Shown here in pieces: positions 23,477 to 34,939 of a DNA stretch of 64,000 nt. The notes under the pieces are model-generated. The model ran no database searches and was not told where the DNA came from. It worked only from the letters and a program-made list of their open reading frames with translations. Source of the DNA: Obelidium mucronatum (Eukaryota > Chytridiomycota > Chytridiomycetes > Chytridiales > Chytriomycetaceae); NCBI GenBank assembly GCA_025765595.1, contig JAIVFH010000022.1, forward strand, positions 248,001 through 312,000, read 5' to 3'. The position numbers were made by a program, and so were the translations under genes. Position 1 is the first letter of the stretch. Every line of letters begins with the position of its first letter.

Positions 23477-26143
23477 TTACTCTTTCATCTTTTCGTCTCT
23501 TTCTGCATCAGTTTCGGCTTTGGAAGCAGCAGATAAAACAGTTTGATACCCGGCGCCAGTATCAAACCGCAAAATTTCTCTCAATGCCATGGTTGCATAC
23601 GACGACGTTTCCAAAGTGAATTCAACAACCACACCAAGCCTTGAGCCATCTGTAAGGGAAGTGAAACATGAGACATTTTTGGTGGATTTACAAAAAAGGA
23701 TTTACCAGGGACTGAAACAGGTTCAGGAACTCCATTAATACGATCCAAATCAGTCAGGGATAATGGGTATTGTGGGTCATCGTACCGCATCATCTTCCTA
23801 AACGGCACTTTCGTAAATATGGGCAAAGGAGATAAAAGTTCAGCGCACTTACCAGCTAACATTAGTTGGCTTAATGATCACACGGCGATAATCGCCCTGC
23901 AATGAAGTTTCCCTGTTTTGTCTCTTCATGGAATGTGGGTCCAAACCATATTTCGCCATAAATGTTTTGTAAAATTCCCCGATTTCATTGGTGGGATATT
24001 TGATTGCATGTCCCGGCAAGGGCAAAACCAAATCTTCGATGCTTTTGGTAGCGGCTTGCTCATCAGTTTCGATTAACTCAACTTCAATCATTCGACCTTG
24101 TCGATGTTCTTCAACTGCTGATATATCAGCTGCTTCATCATCTCCAGCATTAACTGGTGCTTCATCGGAAGCTGGCTTGTTCTGGGGGGCAAGAGGGTTG
24201 TACTTGGCAACAAGATCACCCTTGACGATTTTACTTCCGTGCAAGCGAATACGCTCTGAGGCAGCATGATTCCAAATAAAACTCTGAACTGCATGGACGT
24301 ACATGAGTCTCAAGTTTCTTGGAATCTAAGGTTGAGAAGAAAAAAATAAGAACAAAATTCAGAAAAATAAAAGGAAGTTAAAACATACCCCCTGCAAGGC
24401 TTCAAAGTAATTATCGTTTCGCCCTCTGTTTGCCATAGCTTGCAATACTGCTCGCTCAGCTAAACAGGACCGTGGGAACACCTTCAAGCCCTCGTTATAA
24501 TCTCTCTTCTCCATCCACAATTTTCTGGCCTCAATAAATTCTGGACGTTCGTCTCCTTTTGGCATCATGATAAGATCAACAGCCGTTGACCAGGACTGAG
24601 AAAGCATAGCCAACCCAACTTGATGGGTGGAGATGTTTCGGGTTCCAAAACGTTGCATCCCATAGTAATTGATGAAACCAGACTTTTCGAGAGAAGTAAG
24701 TGAAGTATCAAGAATTTTCTGAATGTCGGTTTCTCCTTCATTTTCAGTGGCCAAAGCAACATCTCTCAGTGTGATCGCAAATCTGTTTCCAAGCAAGTCT
24801 CCGAGATTGACTCTGTCCTTCACGTATCTAGAATTTTGAGCAGCGTTAAGAGGGTTGCTTACAATTACAACAAACAAATTGGATAATACTCACTTGAAGT
24901 TACCAATTTTGACATTTGGGGCGATGAAAACACCTTCCAGCTTTGACTGGAAAATTTTGTGACCACTACACCGCTGAACAGTGACACCACGTTTGTCCTT
25001 GGTACCAGCAAAAGTGTAGGATTTGCTTGGAGTGTTTGTCACACGGGCCAACATATTCAAACACTCCATAGTGTCTTTGTTCTCTTTGTAAAGAACAAAA
25101 GACAAATGCTCTCCGGGTCCTTTGGCTGATAAGTCAGGGCGAGGAAGTGATCGAGTGCCTGAATTTGGATCGAAATTTAATCAATAAATATTTTCACTGT
25201 ATAGAAAACGAAACGTACGATCCCGGTTGGTAAAAGCACGTACGCAAATACGCTGAGTATTCCTCGAATCCGTTGCAAGTTTCTCAAAAAAGTGAGTTCT
25301 GAAAAACTCGTACACTTTCACTCTCTCAGTTTTGTCTTGAAATACTTTGGTCAAAAGTTCTGGATCTTTTTCAGCCTCTTCTTCCGGTGCATTCGCTTCT
25401 TGTCCGGTGGCTTCCTCCTTTTTCTTTCCGTCTCTGCTGTTTCTGTCGCGTTTATTGACGTAAGGCTTCTTCTTGAACTTTGGTGGGCCATTGATAAGCA
25501 TATCCTTAATCGCTACGATAGCAGCATCTTGCTCGGATTCCTCAAAGAACGTCTTCAGCTCAGTCCAAACAGCTTCATCAATGGAATTAATGGAAAAAGG
25601 GGCCTTCTTCTCGACAGCGGTGGATGATACAGCGTTGCAATCCTCAGCCGTCAAATGAAGAACGTTTCCAGCAAGATCCACTTCATTCACAATGAAGTCA
25701 GTGAATCTTTATGGAGACATGATTTAAAAACGAGAACACCTGCTCCAAAAAAAAACAAGCAAAGTGGAATCTTACCGATGCTTGATGATCGCAGTGAGAC
25801 GGCCTGTTGTTTGGAGTGGATTCAAGAAACTCGTGATACCAACATCCGTTTCCAAGAGATAAGAGCGGTCAGCTGGAACCCCAGAAAGGGCAAGAAGCTG
25901 TTCGACAGTAAACTTTGGCTTTACTTCGGTTTTGTGTTTTTTGAGAGAAACGGGTGGGGCAGTAGCAGTCTCGGCATCAACGGATTCGCTGGCTGACCGT
26001 TTCAAGGTTTGTTCTTCCGTGGTTTCGTTTGCAGAATTCATCAAGTATCGTTTAGAAATCAAGTTTGAAGATGGAGCAAGGTGTCGTTGGTGTTGGTGCG
26101 TTTGACGAAGAAAGATGTTTTGGTTTGACAAGATTCTCTTCAT
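23477..26143 (-). CDS. PUS7: tRNA/mRNA pseudouridine synthase Pus7 (TruD family)
   Basis: Multi-exon minus-strand gene. The TruD signatures are SYTFAGTKDKRGVTVQ (with the catalytic Asp of the family), NLGDLLGNRFAITL, FINYYGMQRFG and HAVQSFIWNHAASERI. A Lys/Glu-rich insertion near the N-terminus and an acidic insert between SKIVKGDL and LPGHAIKYP are normal for eukaryotic Pus7. The junction KH(R)|FTDFIVNEV is restored by splicing 25775 to 25694. The ORF opens at 26143 with an Arg/Ser/Gln-rich segment (MKRILSNQNIFLRQ) that looks like a mitochondrial presequence; a second Met about 35 codons in (MNSANETTE) starts a more typical cytosolic/nuclear form. Both starts are plausible. Confidence 0.93.
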
Positions 26144-26318
26144 GCAAAAAGAAGAAAAAAAAGCGTCGCCAAAAACAAAACGCTATTTATTTAAACACCC
26201 TTTACTTAACTCGACAAACAAAAATCTACGGTGCTACTTAAACAAAAAAACCCAATTACTTTCAATCATAGAAATCTGCTACATCAACTATCTGCATTCC
26301 GCGTGAAAAAGAAACAAC

Positions 26319-29048
26319 TCAGACATCCGCCGGTTTCACCAACCCGTTATTTGTGGCCGTTTGGAATCGAACAACTTCACTGCAATAGGAATCCTTTTTG
26401 ATATCATAAGTATTCCCAAAAGCGTTTCCCATTATCCTATGATCCACGCAAGTCAAGTAGAAATCAGGGGCACATCGCTCCATGTCCGCTGGATTTAAAA
26501 AGTGGCGAGGAAACGCAATGTTCCAGTTCGGAATCATTGAAGTGAGAATGAAAACAATGAGAAGTGTGATTGTTGCGCCACTATCAAAGGCGGCTGAGAG
26601 TACATAGGCGTACTTTTTCCACCACAGGTTTCGGTAGACTTTGATGTAGTAGTTAAATCCAATGGCAACCAAGAGAGGAGATATCAAGTCGGATCTGAGA
26701 CCACCAATTTGAGATGGAAAAACGAAAATGAGGGGTAAATTGACAAGGTGCCAGTATCCACTGGGTTGAACAAAATGCATGGCCCATGGAATAATTGGAA
26801 GAATTAAACCAACGGCAAATCCAAGAAGAACTTTTGCATAGTGCTTGTCGAGGCCGAAGAGAACTTTGGGTCCGATTGCCCCAAACAGAATTCCTTCTGA
26901 TAAGAAAGTCTGATATTGAACCCCTTTGAGGAAATAAAACATACACATGTTAGAAAAGTACGACTAAGACACAAATTCAATGTATATCCATTCACCTGTC
27001 CAACTGGAAGTGGCCATAACGTTCGATACTATGCTGCTCAGCCCACCCAGTTTCGAAGGACCTCCCTGACTACTCAAAAAGTCGCAAGTCGCAATTGCAA
27101 TCGCTGTTGATATGACTGCTCCCAATACAGAACCAACAAATTGTGCCAAAAACAGGGATCTTGGCGGAATTTTAAGGTAGTGGCCTAGTTTCATATCACT
27201 AACGAGTCCAAGTCCTTGAGACATTGCAACAGACGACAATGTTTTGAAAGTCTACCACGAATTTAAGACCATCAGGAAACGAAATCAAAAAATCGGAATT
27301 CCTATAGTCACCATAACAGCCAAAATATCGTTTGGAAACAACATTCCCGAGATCAATTCACCAACTGCTTTCAATGGCACAAGTTGACCAGAAATCGCTT
27401 GAATGATTCCTAAAAAAGCGTAAAATCAGGTTAGATTTCGCCTGAAGCCAGTGAGGATACGGGAAACAAACCAAGTGGGACGATGGAGCACATGGCTGTT
27501 GTAATCGCCAAAATAACACCAAACCAAGGCAAATTGAAGGCTCTTTCGGTTTGGCATACGAAGATAGTCCATACCCCTGTCCATGTCAAAAGAGAAAGAT
27601 ACCAGGCTTCCGGAACATCTGGATAAACATCCTGTTCCAGCGAAAAAATTTAATGCTAAGCAACAGACAAAAGGAAAGGCAAGAGTCACCATCAAAACAT
27701 TGTGAATGTCTTCAGTATCCAATTCTTCCAACTTCGCAGTAAACCGGTACCAAAGCTCTGGGCCATACCAAATAGCAACGTGAACTAACGATGCAACAAA
27801 CACCATGAACGCCGTCATATATTCCACTGCAAAGTAGGTTGTCATGTTGACAGTTTCATTTTGAAACTTGAAGGCTGGAAGCTTTTCAGGCCATGTAAAT
27901 GCATCCGTAAGGTTTAACTTTGTTCCAGACGATGTGAAAATATCTGGAGAATTGAGGGCAAACCCGAGGGGAAATGAGGAATCAGTCCCATTTGGGCCTT
28001 CTTGCAATGTGGTTCCCAAAAGCTTGTCTGCACCAAATGCTTGGTACGACCACAAGACAGGTACAAGAACCCACAGGCATACATATAAACCCAAAAATTG
28101 GTTGAGAGAGGCCCAAAGCGGAGTTGTAATTGGTCCATAAGCATTGATGAGTGACCAATCGAGCGTGAACGACAGAAACCCTACACCCGACCGCGCGGAC
28201 CCCAACACATGCAGAAGTTGAGGCGACTTTGTCGATCCACTTCTATCAGAAAAGAAGCAAAGGACCGAGAATGCAGTCAGCATGGGGGCCACTAATGACG
28301 GCAGAAATTGCCAAAAAGCCATAGCTGTCGTCACAAGCCAAAAGAACTTGTATCTCGACATTGGATATCGCTCGAAAGAAGTATCTTTCTTTTCAGAATG
28401 CAGAGAATGCAACATTGCCACGGTTGCCAGGTTTGAGGGCCACATCATTGCTGCAGGACGGACCAAATACCGTCTACAAAGCCCGGCAAACGAGTAGCCA
28501 AAGCATTGCGTTGCCATAGCAAAAACTAGACAGGAACCAAGACTCAGGTCTTGTTTGAGGATATACTTTTGAATGACAATGTTCTTCAAGGCATAGGGAG
28601 TAGAGGACATTGCACTGGCAACAATGAAGATTAAGCCATGTTCTTTGTGGTTGAAGCGACCAGGATTCAAGATGCCCCGCGGCAGATACCGTGCCATTGC
28701 CTCTCCCGCCGGATACGCTAGAATGGCGGCAATGATGGGTGTGATTGTGAAGGCATTGGCACGGAAAGTGAAGATGGTGTTGGCAACACACATCAGCGTG
28801 CCAAACAGAATGCCCAGGAACCACATTCGAAAGGTTAGCGCTTTGAGCGATGGCTTGTCTGAGCGGGGGGCCACAGCATCGATGATGTCGTAAATTTCAT
28901 CGATGTACTCGTCCTCCTTGTCCAGCAGATCTTCGTCGCTCGACACCACATGCAGCTCGTCCAGTTGTATTCCGCTTGTTCCTTCTGTGTGCAGTTGTTG
29001 GTTGTTGGCCAGTACCGGTGAGATAACAAGACACTCACCTCTGGTCAT
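26319..29048 (-). CDS. oligopeptide transporter, OPT family (Isp4-like)
   Basis: Five exons on the minus strand, starting MTRGECLVISP at 29048. I place the first intron at 27689-27632, giving LM|DVYPDVPEAWYLSLL, because reading through produces a non-family C-terminus. The OPT signature NPGRFNHKEHGLIFIVAS is present, as are AAMMWPSNLATVAM, PIIAAILAYPAGEAM and repeated hydrophobic helices (about 14-16). Later exons give SVAMSQGLGLVSDMKLGHY, LFLAQFVGSVLGAV, and a C-terminal exon ending NNGLVKPADV. The family imports tetra/pentapeptides, glutathione or metal chelates by proton symport at the plasma membrane. An acidic cytosolic N-terminus precedes the first helix. The gene is divergent from the RING gene, 187 bp away. 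Confidence 0.92.
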
Positions 29049-29234
29049 GATGGGCGAAATTGGGGGTGAAAATTTTCAGCAATTTGAAGCAACAAGCAAG
29101 GAAGGGTTTATTGGCTGTTGTATTTATTTAATCTGCTGCTAAAGCTAGAGTCGGCGTACCGGTGTGCTTAGGAACAGCATATCCTGACAGTATTTAACAG
29201 CATTTAAGTGCAGTCGTTCGAAAAAACAAATTCA

Positions 29235-30660
29235 ATGACGAAATGGGTCGTTGTTGCTTTGGCCACGCTGCCTCTTAATCTCATGCTGGTTGCAGCAACC
29301 CATATATCTCTTGGCCATCGAAATCTCCCGTGTCGGCAATCGGCAATCGGAATTGCATCGGATAAGAGCTTTTCCGGCGCCCTGATAGCCTTGGAGCTCC
29401 TCAGTCTACCACCAACTGCTTGTGAACCTTTTGCCCTTCCGAAAGACATTGAGCTGAGGCTAGATGGCCAACCTTGGATTGCTCTCGCCCAGCGTGGGAA
29501 TTGCTCATTTGTTGATAAGCTCAAAGCCTTAAAACTCAGCGGATGCAGCGGTGCCATTGTTGGTGAAGTCGACGTCAAGCAGAAGCTCCTGACTATGGTA
29601 TCTCCTCCTGGAGAAGATGACCAAATCGATATACCAAGCGTCTTTATAAAGCGGAAGGACTATGATGAGCTTCTGGAGGCAGCACGGAGCTTGAGTGGTG
29701 GCATTGCACCAAATGAGACACATTCCCCTCTGGATCTTGTGTATACTGCCATGAACAACATATACTTCTGGTACTGGAGTATACTAAGGATATTTGTTGA
29801 CTTTGTGGGTAGTTTTGACACCACCGACTTGTCCAGTGACACCCCTCCACTTGTGTCAAGCAACGAACAGCCAACGGAATTTATCCATGTGGAGATAATT
29901 CAATCCAATATCTATTACAGTCTCTATGTGATTGTCATCTTTTTGCTGTCCCCCTTGATGGCGACTCTTTCTGCCTATTTGCTACACGTTATCGGCCAGT
30001 GGAAGAGAAAATGGGACAACATGGCTGCTAAAAGAGAAGTTCTTTTACTACCAAGCAGAATGTGGAAAGCGCTGGAGGCGAGTGATTCGCACGAAGCAGA
30101 AGTTTCGTGCCCCATTTGCTTGGATGAATATCAAGTCACCGATTCACTCCGCATATTGCCTTGCAAACATGAATTCCACGCCAAATGCGTTGACCAGTTT
30201 AGTTTAACCCCCCCTCGTTTCTTTTGCCATGCTTCTGTTTGGTTCTAATCGTAATTTTTTTTTTTTTTTAATGTGTAGGTGGCTTACGACAGTTGTCAAC
30301 ACATGCCCTCTCTGCAAACAATCCATTTCAAAACCCAAGGCTTTGCCAGTCACTGTGATGATGCCCGACGACACAATACCCCCTCACCCACTTCTTGAAT
30401 ACCTGACCGAGGACATTGGGTCTGAGACATCTCAACTGGAATACGCAGATGATTCCACCACGCAAGAAAATTTAGTGCCGATACCCGAAGTCGCTTCTCC
30501 TGTTTCTAAACGGGAATTGATATTCGGCATTCGGCGACGGAAGGCTGGTACTTCTGCTAACGATGAGGGCAACTACCCTGATGGCAACCATAACCAAGAT
30601 TCGGATACAGAGGAAATGTTTGATGACTATGATGGGATTGTTCCGCGTTTTTTGACTTGA
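29235..30660 (+). CDS. PA-TM-RING E3 ubiquitin ligase
   Basis: Two exons (29235-30196, 30279-30660) give 447 residues. The start MTKWVVVAL at 29235 is preferred over the in-frame ATG at 29208 because it gives a clean signal peptide. A protease-associated domain follows (ALAQRGNCSFVDKLKALKLSG, DIPSVFIKRKDYDEL), then a transmembrane helix near 29920-29990. A RING-H2 finger reads CPICLDEYQVTDSLRILPCKHEFHAKCVDQ|WLTTVVNTCPLCKQ, with the intron inside the Gln codon. This is the layout of RNF13/RNF167/GRAIL-type and fungal PA-TM-RING ligases, which work in endosomes or the vacuole. It ends in an acidic C-terminal tail. Confidence 0.92.
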
Positions 30661-30808
30661 AACACCAGTATATAATTTGTCCCTCATAAAAAAAAAGGAC
30701 CCCATAATTACTTATATGTTCTGAGCGTGCCTATTGCAATAAAATAAGGCTTGAAAAAAATATATAGTTTTATATAAAGATGATTCCAAAGAGCTCCAAA
30801 CAAAACAA

Positions 30809-32310
30809 ATGAATTTTCTGATCTCTGAAGAATCGCGCTGTTCACCACACTGGCACCACCAAGAGATTCGAAACGACTGTGCGGAAAAGTATGATATCTT
30901 ATTTTTTTTTTAAACTCCTGATTGTTCTTCTCTCTCTTTCTCTCTCTCTCTTCTCTTGTGTAACTGACCATCTGCAAAGGTGTTTGCAGTTACGCGTTGG
31001 AGAAATACTCGTTGGTTGTTTTGATCGCATTGAAGATGGAAAAGGAGCTACAAAGGATGTAGGAAGTCTCTTTATAACTACATTGAGAATCATCTGGAAG
31101 TCGCTGTCAAACAAGAGGTCCAACTTGTGTATGTCATTTGATGGGCAATACACAAGGCGATAAACAAAAAAAAAAAAAAAAAAAAAAAAACCAGCAATCG
31201 GACTCAGTTGCATTCAATCTTTATCTTCATCGGTATCAGAGTCCTTGGCCAGAGGATCAAGCTCCTCCCTCCACCTCTCTGCGAAATTCGAAAACCTCAA
31301 ATTTGAATTCGTGTTTTCAGGAGAATCCCCAGACTTTGTGCTGCTCGCGACAAGAGTGCAGCAATCATACGAGGAAACAAAAATATACCGGGATTTGAAA
31401 GTCAAAAGCTCTATAATTGCAAAGTCAGAGTTGGAGCTCTTGGAATATGAGATTATCGTTGCACAGGTACTACTACAACATGAAAAAAACTATTTTTTCA
31501 TTCCAAAAAAACTGACTCCCTATACCTCTCTCTTTTTTTTTTTCTCTTTCTTTCCTTTGAGCTTGACGGTGTTTTGAATGTAAGCAATGACAAGGGAATT
31601 ATTGGGAGAATGGTGTTTACAAACATACGCACGGTTTGGTTTTCAATCATGAGTGATTCTTCAAACGTGTCCATCCCACATTTACAAGTGGTATTTCCCC
31701 CACCTTTTTTTGTCCATTATTATTTTTTTTTCTCAATTATATTCCCAAAGGAACATATCCAAGTCCAAAACTCAAAGTACGGCAAAGCGCTCTGCATCAC
31801 AACATACCAAACACATATACTCACATCCTACCGCCTTGGATTCCAAGTTCCGTCTGAGCCGATAGGGAAACTGAAGGAGATGGCATTATTGATTAAAGAT
31901 CTCATCAAGGCGTATATGGAGGCACCCATATTTGGTGTTCAATTTGAGGTGAACAAAAAAAAAATAATCAATCGTGCAAGCTTTGACTATGTCAAACAAA
32001 AAAAAGGATGTAAAAGGCTCATTTCACACATACACACACACAAAAAAAGGATTCAATTGATCAGAAACTCGTGCAAACTTCAAATACACGTCAAGATAGT
32101 CAAGATACAATAACTGGCGAAGAAAATGAACAAGACGGACTTGATATTAGTAGTAGTGAATATCCACCATTGCTTTTTTCCTCCACTAAGCGAGGTAGTA
32201 GACTTGAACCAGAAGAGTTCGAGTTTGTTGTGGATGAAAGGCTGGGTTTAACTGTGGCACGGGGCAAAGGGAGTAATTTGACTTCAGGAGACTTGTGGAA
32301 ATTATTTTAG
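30809..32310 (+). CDS. BBS5: BBSome subunit BBS5
   Basis: Six exons rebuilt by hand (30809-30888, 30980-31128, 31195-31466, 31562-31690, 31751-31948, 32065-32310) sum to 357 residues, close to human BBS5 (341). Family segments in order: SPHWHHQEIR, VGEILVGCFDRIEDGKG, GSLFITTLRIIWKSL, FEFVFSGESPDF, QSYEETKIYRDLK, LDGVLNVSNDKGIIGRMVFT, DSSNVSIPHLQV, NSKYGKAL, SYRLGFQV, EAPIFGVQFEV, and the C-terminal LGLTVARGKGSNLTSGDLW. These make the two PH-like (DM16) domains that bind phosphoinositides. The BBSome moves membrane proteins in and out of cilia. The exons are all open, so the gene looks intact, in keeping with a zoosporic fungus. Confidence 0.9.
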
Positions 32311-32402
32311 AGAGACCGGCTAAAACGACTTGAAAAAAATGAATAGAAAATTTATTGGTACTCTCTTCTACATGAATAGCTTTTTTTCTTGTTGTTGCTG
32401 GG

Positions 32403-32983
32403 TTACAGCAATGAATGGAAATCACGTCTTCTAATCGCCTGCATATTCTGTGCAAACTCTGCAGCAGCCCGTTGTTTCCCATGTGGAAACCTTGCCGCAA
32501 CAGCGTGAGGTGCCCAGAAATTACTAAATGGGTTTTCATCATCATCAATGTCCAATGCAGAGTCTCTGCTGCGGCGTAACTTGATGTTTTTGTTGCTGCT
32601 TGGAATCACATTTCGAAATAGAAGAGGGTCTTCGCTGATTCTCTTGTGAATATGAGTATAGATTTCGTGGCTTTGATGTGTGACTACGTTGCTGAATAGT
32701 TGGGGTTGTTGTTCCTGTGATGGTTGAGGTTTCTCGACCTGCTGTTGGATAAAAACATGGGTTTTTTAGTCAAGTAGGGCTTTTTGGGGGGGAGAAACTC
32801 GGGAAAATCCTCACGTACCTGTCCAAGAGAGCGATTTACTTGAGGAACTGGGATTGCAGATATCTCAGCCTAAGACCAGGTCAGTAGTGGTAATTTGCAA
32901 AAAAAAAAAAAACACGAAAGTTAATTTACCACACTGCTTGCAAAGAACAGGACGGTAGCATATAGAATGATTGATTGTTTCAT
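32403..32983 (-). CDS. small secreted protein with basic cleavage-like sites, unrecognised
   Basis: Three exons (32983-32930, 32869-32819, 32741-32403) give 147 residues. A clear signal peptide (SIILYATVLFFASSVAEISA) is followed by a Gln/Pro-rich segment, then basic sites (HIHKRISED, KLRRSRDSA, QAIRRRDFH). The middle contains DIDDDENPFSNFWAPH. There are no cysteines after the signal peptide. I do not recognise a family. Kex2-type processing to peptides is possible from the dibasic sites, but this is inference. The upstream 100-340 bp are occupied by the foldback element at 33074-33318. Confidence 0.6.
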
Positions 32984-33073
32984 GCTGCTTCAGAGTAAAA
33001 GTAATGCAATGCTCTTTTTTTTTTTGGATTTTTTAAGAACTATTTATAAGGAGTCAAGGAGTTTTTTTTTTAG

Positions 33074-33318
33074 TGATTCGTCGTTTGGGGAAAACAATGT
33101 TGGGATTAATACAATGTCATTGTTGAGTGTTGTTTCAATCACAACAGTCTGACATTGTTTTTCCAGCAAGACTTTTAAGTCTTGCATTGTCTCCCTTTTT
33201 TAATCCAGGTCCTCTGCCAGAAAAAAAAACACTGACAGACTGTTTTTGATTGAAACAATACTCCAACAATGAAACTGTATTAATTCAACATTGTTTTTCC
33301 CCTCAAACGGGCGAATCA
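33074..33318. mobile_element. foldback/MITE-like element with long imperfect terminal inverted repeats
   Basis: The left arm (about 33074-33165) and the reverse complement of the right arm (about 33231-33318) align over about 90 bases with scattered differences. Shared blocks in the same order are TGATTCG, AACAATGTTG, ATTAATACA, TCATTGTTG, TTGTTTCAATCA and AACAGTCTG. At the centre is a perfect 9-bp stem (GCAAGACTT TT AAGTCTTGC, 33167-33186). No ORF is present. I see no clear target-site duplication. The right end touches the stop codon of the ZNF511-like gene, and the element lies upstream of the small secreted protein gene. Confidence 0.72.
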
Positions 33319-34904
33319 TCAGCTGTCAAAATCAATAAAGTCAAAACCATCGCCAGTCCCATCCTCTTCATCATCTTCCTCCATTCTTGACGTTGAGATT
33401 TCCGCAGACCCAACCACCACCACCCCCACCACCCCCGAAGCCACAACTCTAGCAGATCGTTTCTCTTTCCACAGCCGTTCAGCCTCCTTCCCACGTTGAG
33501 GAATTCTACTCAAATAAGCCGCCAGAACCTTTTCACGCGTCCACATTCCACCTTGATTTGCAGTGTGCCCTTGATACTTTGGAGCAAGAGCCGCACTACT
33601 AGCTTGTGACCGAGAACTTGAGCAATACGCGTCCGCAGGAGATGGTACCGAAGTGATGGAAGATACAGAAGTTGACCATGAGTTGGTTTTTGTTATTGTA
33701 GGGATGGGAACTAAGGGTTCAACTGTCATTGTCAACGGCCGTTCGATTTGCATAGCTGTCGCTGCAGCACTGCTAATCAAAGACATTGGTTGTTGTTGTT
33801 GTTTCGGTTTATGAGAGACGGATCGAGGAACGAGGCTGAGTTTTTTGACGGAATCAACAAGGGACTGGAATGGGTCGTCGTCAAGGGACGGAGGATTATC
33901 TGAAATGTTTGAGTTTTGATCCATTGGCGTGTCGTCGTCGTCGGGTTCAATCATGTTGCTGTCCAATGAGTCGTCTTTGGTGGTGCTTGCTTTCTTGTTT
34001 TTACTACGGGGTTTGCCGCTTCTTTTCTTTGATCCAGATTCAGCGGCTGTCGTTGCCAAAGTAGTAGTAGAAGAAGAAGAGCAGTCGCTTGGTGGTGGAA
34101 GGTTTGATTCTTTATCCAAAGATTCACCATTTGTTTTTTTCGGGGCAACAACGCGTGGTGGAAACTGTGGGCTGCGTTTTGGGGAAGCTGCTTTCACAAC
34201 ATTTACTTTGCTACCAGAAATGAACAGTTTTTTTTTTAGAATAATACAAGGTATTGAGTCAACAGGTTCTTCTCACCCGTCTTTGCCCCTTCCCTTTCCG
34301 AGAATAACATGGAAATTGAAAGACGCAGGAAACTTGTGTTTGTCCATCAAGTGTAGTTTACGTTTGAACGGTCCCGAGCATTTACGCGTGCAGTTATCCA
34401 CAAAGCATTCATACTGCCAAAGGAAGACGTTATATATTAAAAAGAAGCGTGTTTTTAGTTTCAGTTGGGGGAAAGCAAACATACAGAATTCCCTCTCTCC
34501 GCCAGGACTTGAAAAAATGAGTCGTGAATCTCCATAATGTGCAAGTCAAGCATCTTCTTTGATGGCAAAATACGTTTGCAGAACGAACATGGGTTTGAGT
34601 GTTCCAAGCGACAGTGCTCTTTATACGCAGTCCGAGATGTAAAAGGCGGAAGTTCAGCACACGAAATGGCAATAGAGCATGTGAATTGCCTCTATTCACA
34701 CGAGTAAGTACGTTTTTTTTTTTGAGTTTAAAGGCAGAAGTAGCAGCAGGTGTAAAACCAAACCTCAGCGGGGTCAGCTGGCTCAGTAGTTTCTTCGGCC
34801 TTGAAGTACTTTTCGAATCGCTCTGCCCTGTCTTCGTCCCCGTCTTCTTCTTGCCACCATTCGTCCCAGCAATCGTCCATCTTCCGCTTTGTCCCAGTGG
34901 CCAT
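33319..34904 (-). CDS. ZNF511-like C2H2 zinc-finger protein with long C-terminal extension
   Basis: Minus-strand gene starting MATGTKRKMDDCWDEWW at 34904. Exon 1 is 34904-34764 and exon 2 is 34691-34485; two more exons follow. The zinc-finger core has CSIAISCAEL...EHCRLEHSNPCSFCKR, MLDLHIMEIHDSFFQVLAER, and YECFVDNC....FKRKLHLMDKHKFPASFNF, matching animal/fungal ZNF511 in order and spacing. Unlike ZNF511, a roughly 290-residue disordered Ser/Thr/Lys-rich extension follows (KKRSGKPRSKNKKAS, SVKKLSLVPRS, GGMWTREKVLAAYL) and ends in an acidic tail. The function of ZNF511 is poorly known; nuclear nucleic-acid binding is inferred. The start codon is only 35 bp from that of the divergent TSC1 gene. 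Confidence 0.8.
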
Positions 34905-34939
34905 CATTTATTTTTATTTTAATGCACAATATTAATAAA
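34905..34939. promoter_or_regulatory. 35-bp divergent intergenic spacer (ZNF511-like / TSC1)
   Basis: Only 35 AT-rich bases separate the two start codons on opposite strands. Both transcripts must therefore start within the neighbouring coding region, have extremely short leaders, or one start codon is further downstream than modelled. Confidence 0.6.

Noticed and set aside
27426..27700. Alternative Cys/Ser-rich C-terminus of the OPT transporter
   Set aside because: It arises from reading through two introns; splicing gives the family sequence DVYPDVPEAWY and continues to three more exons.
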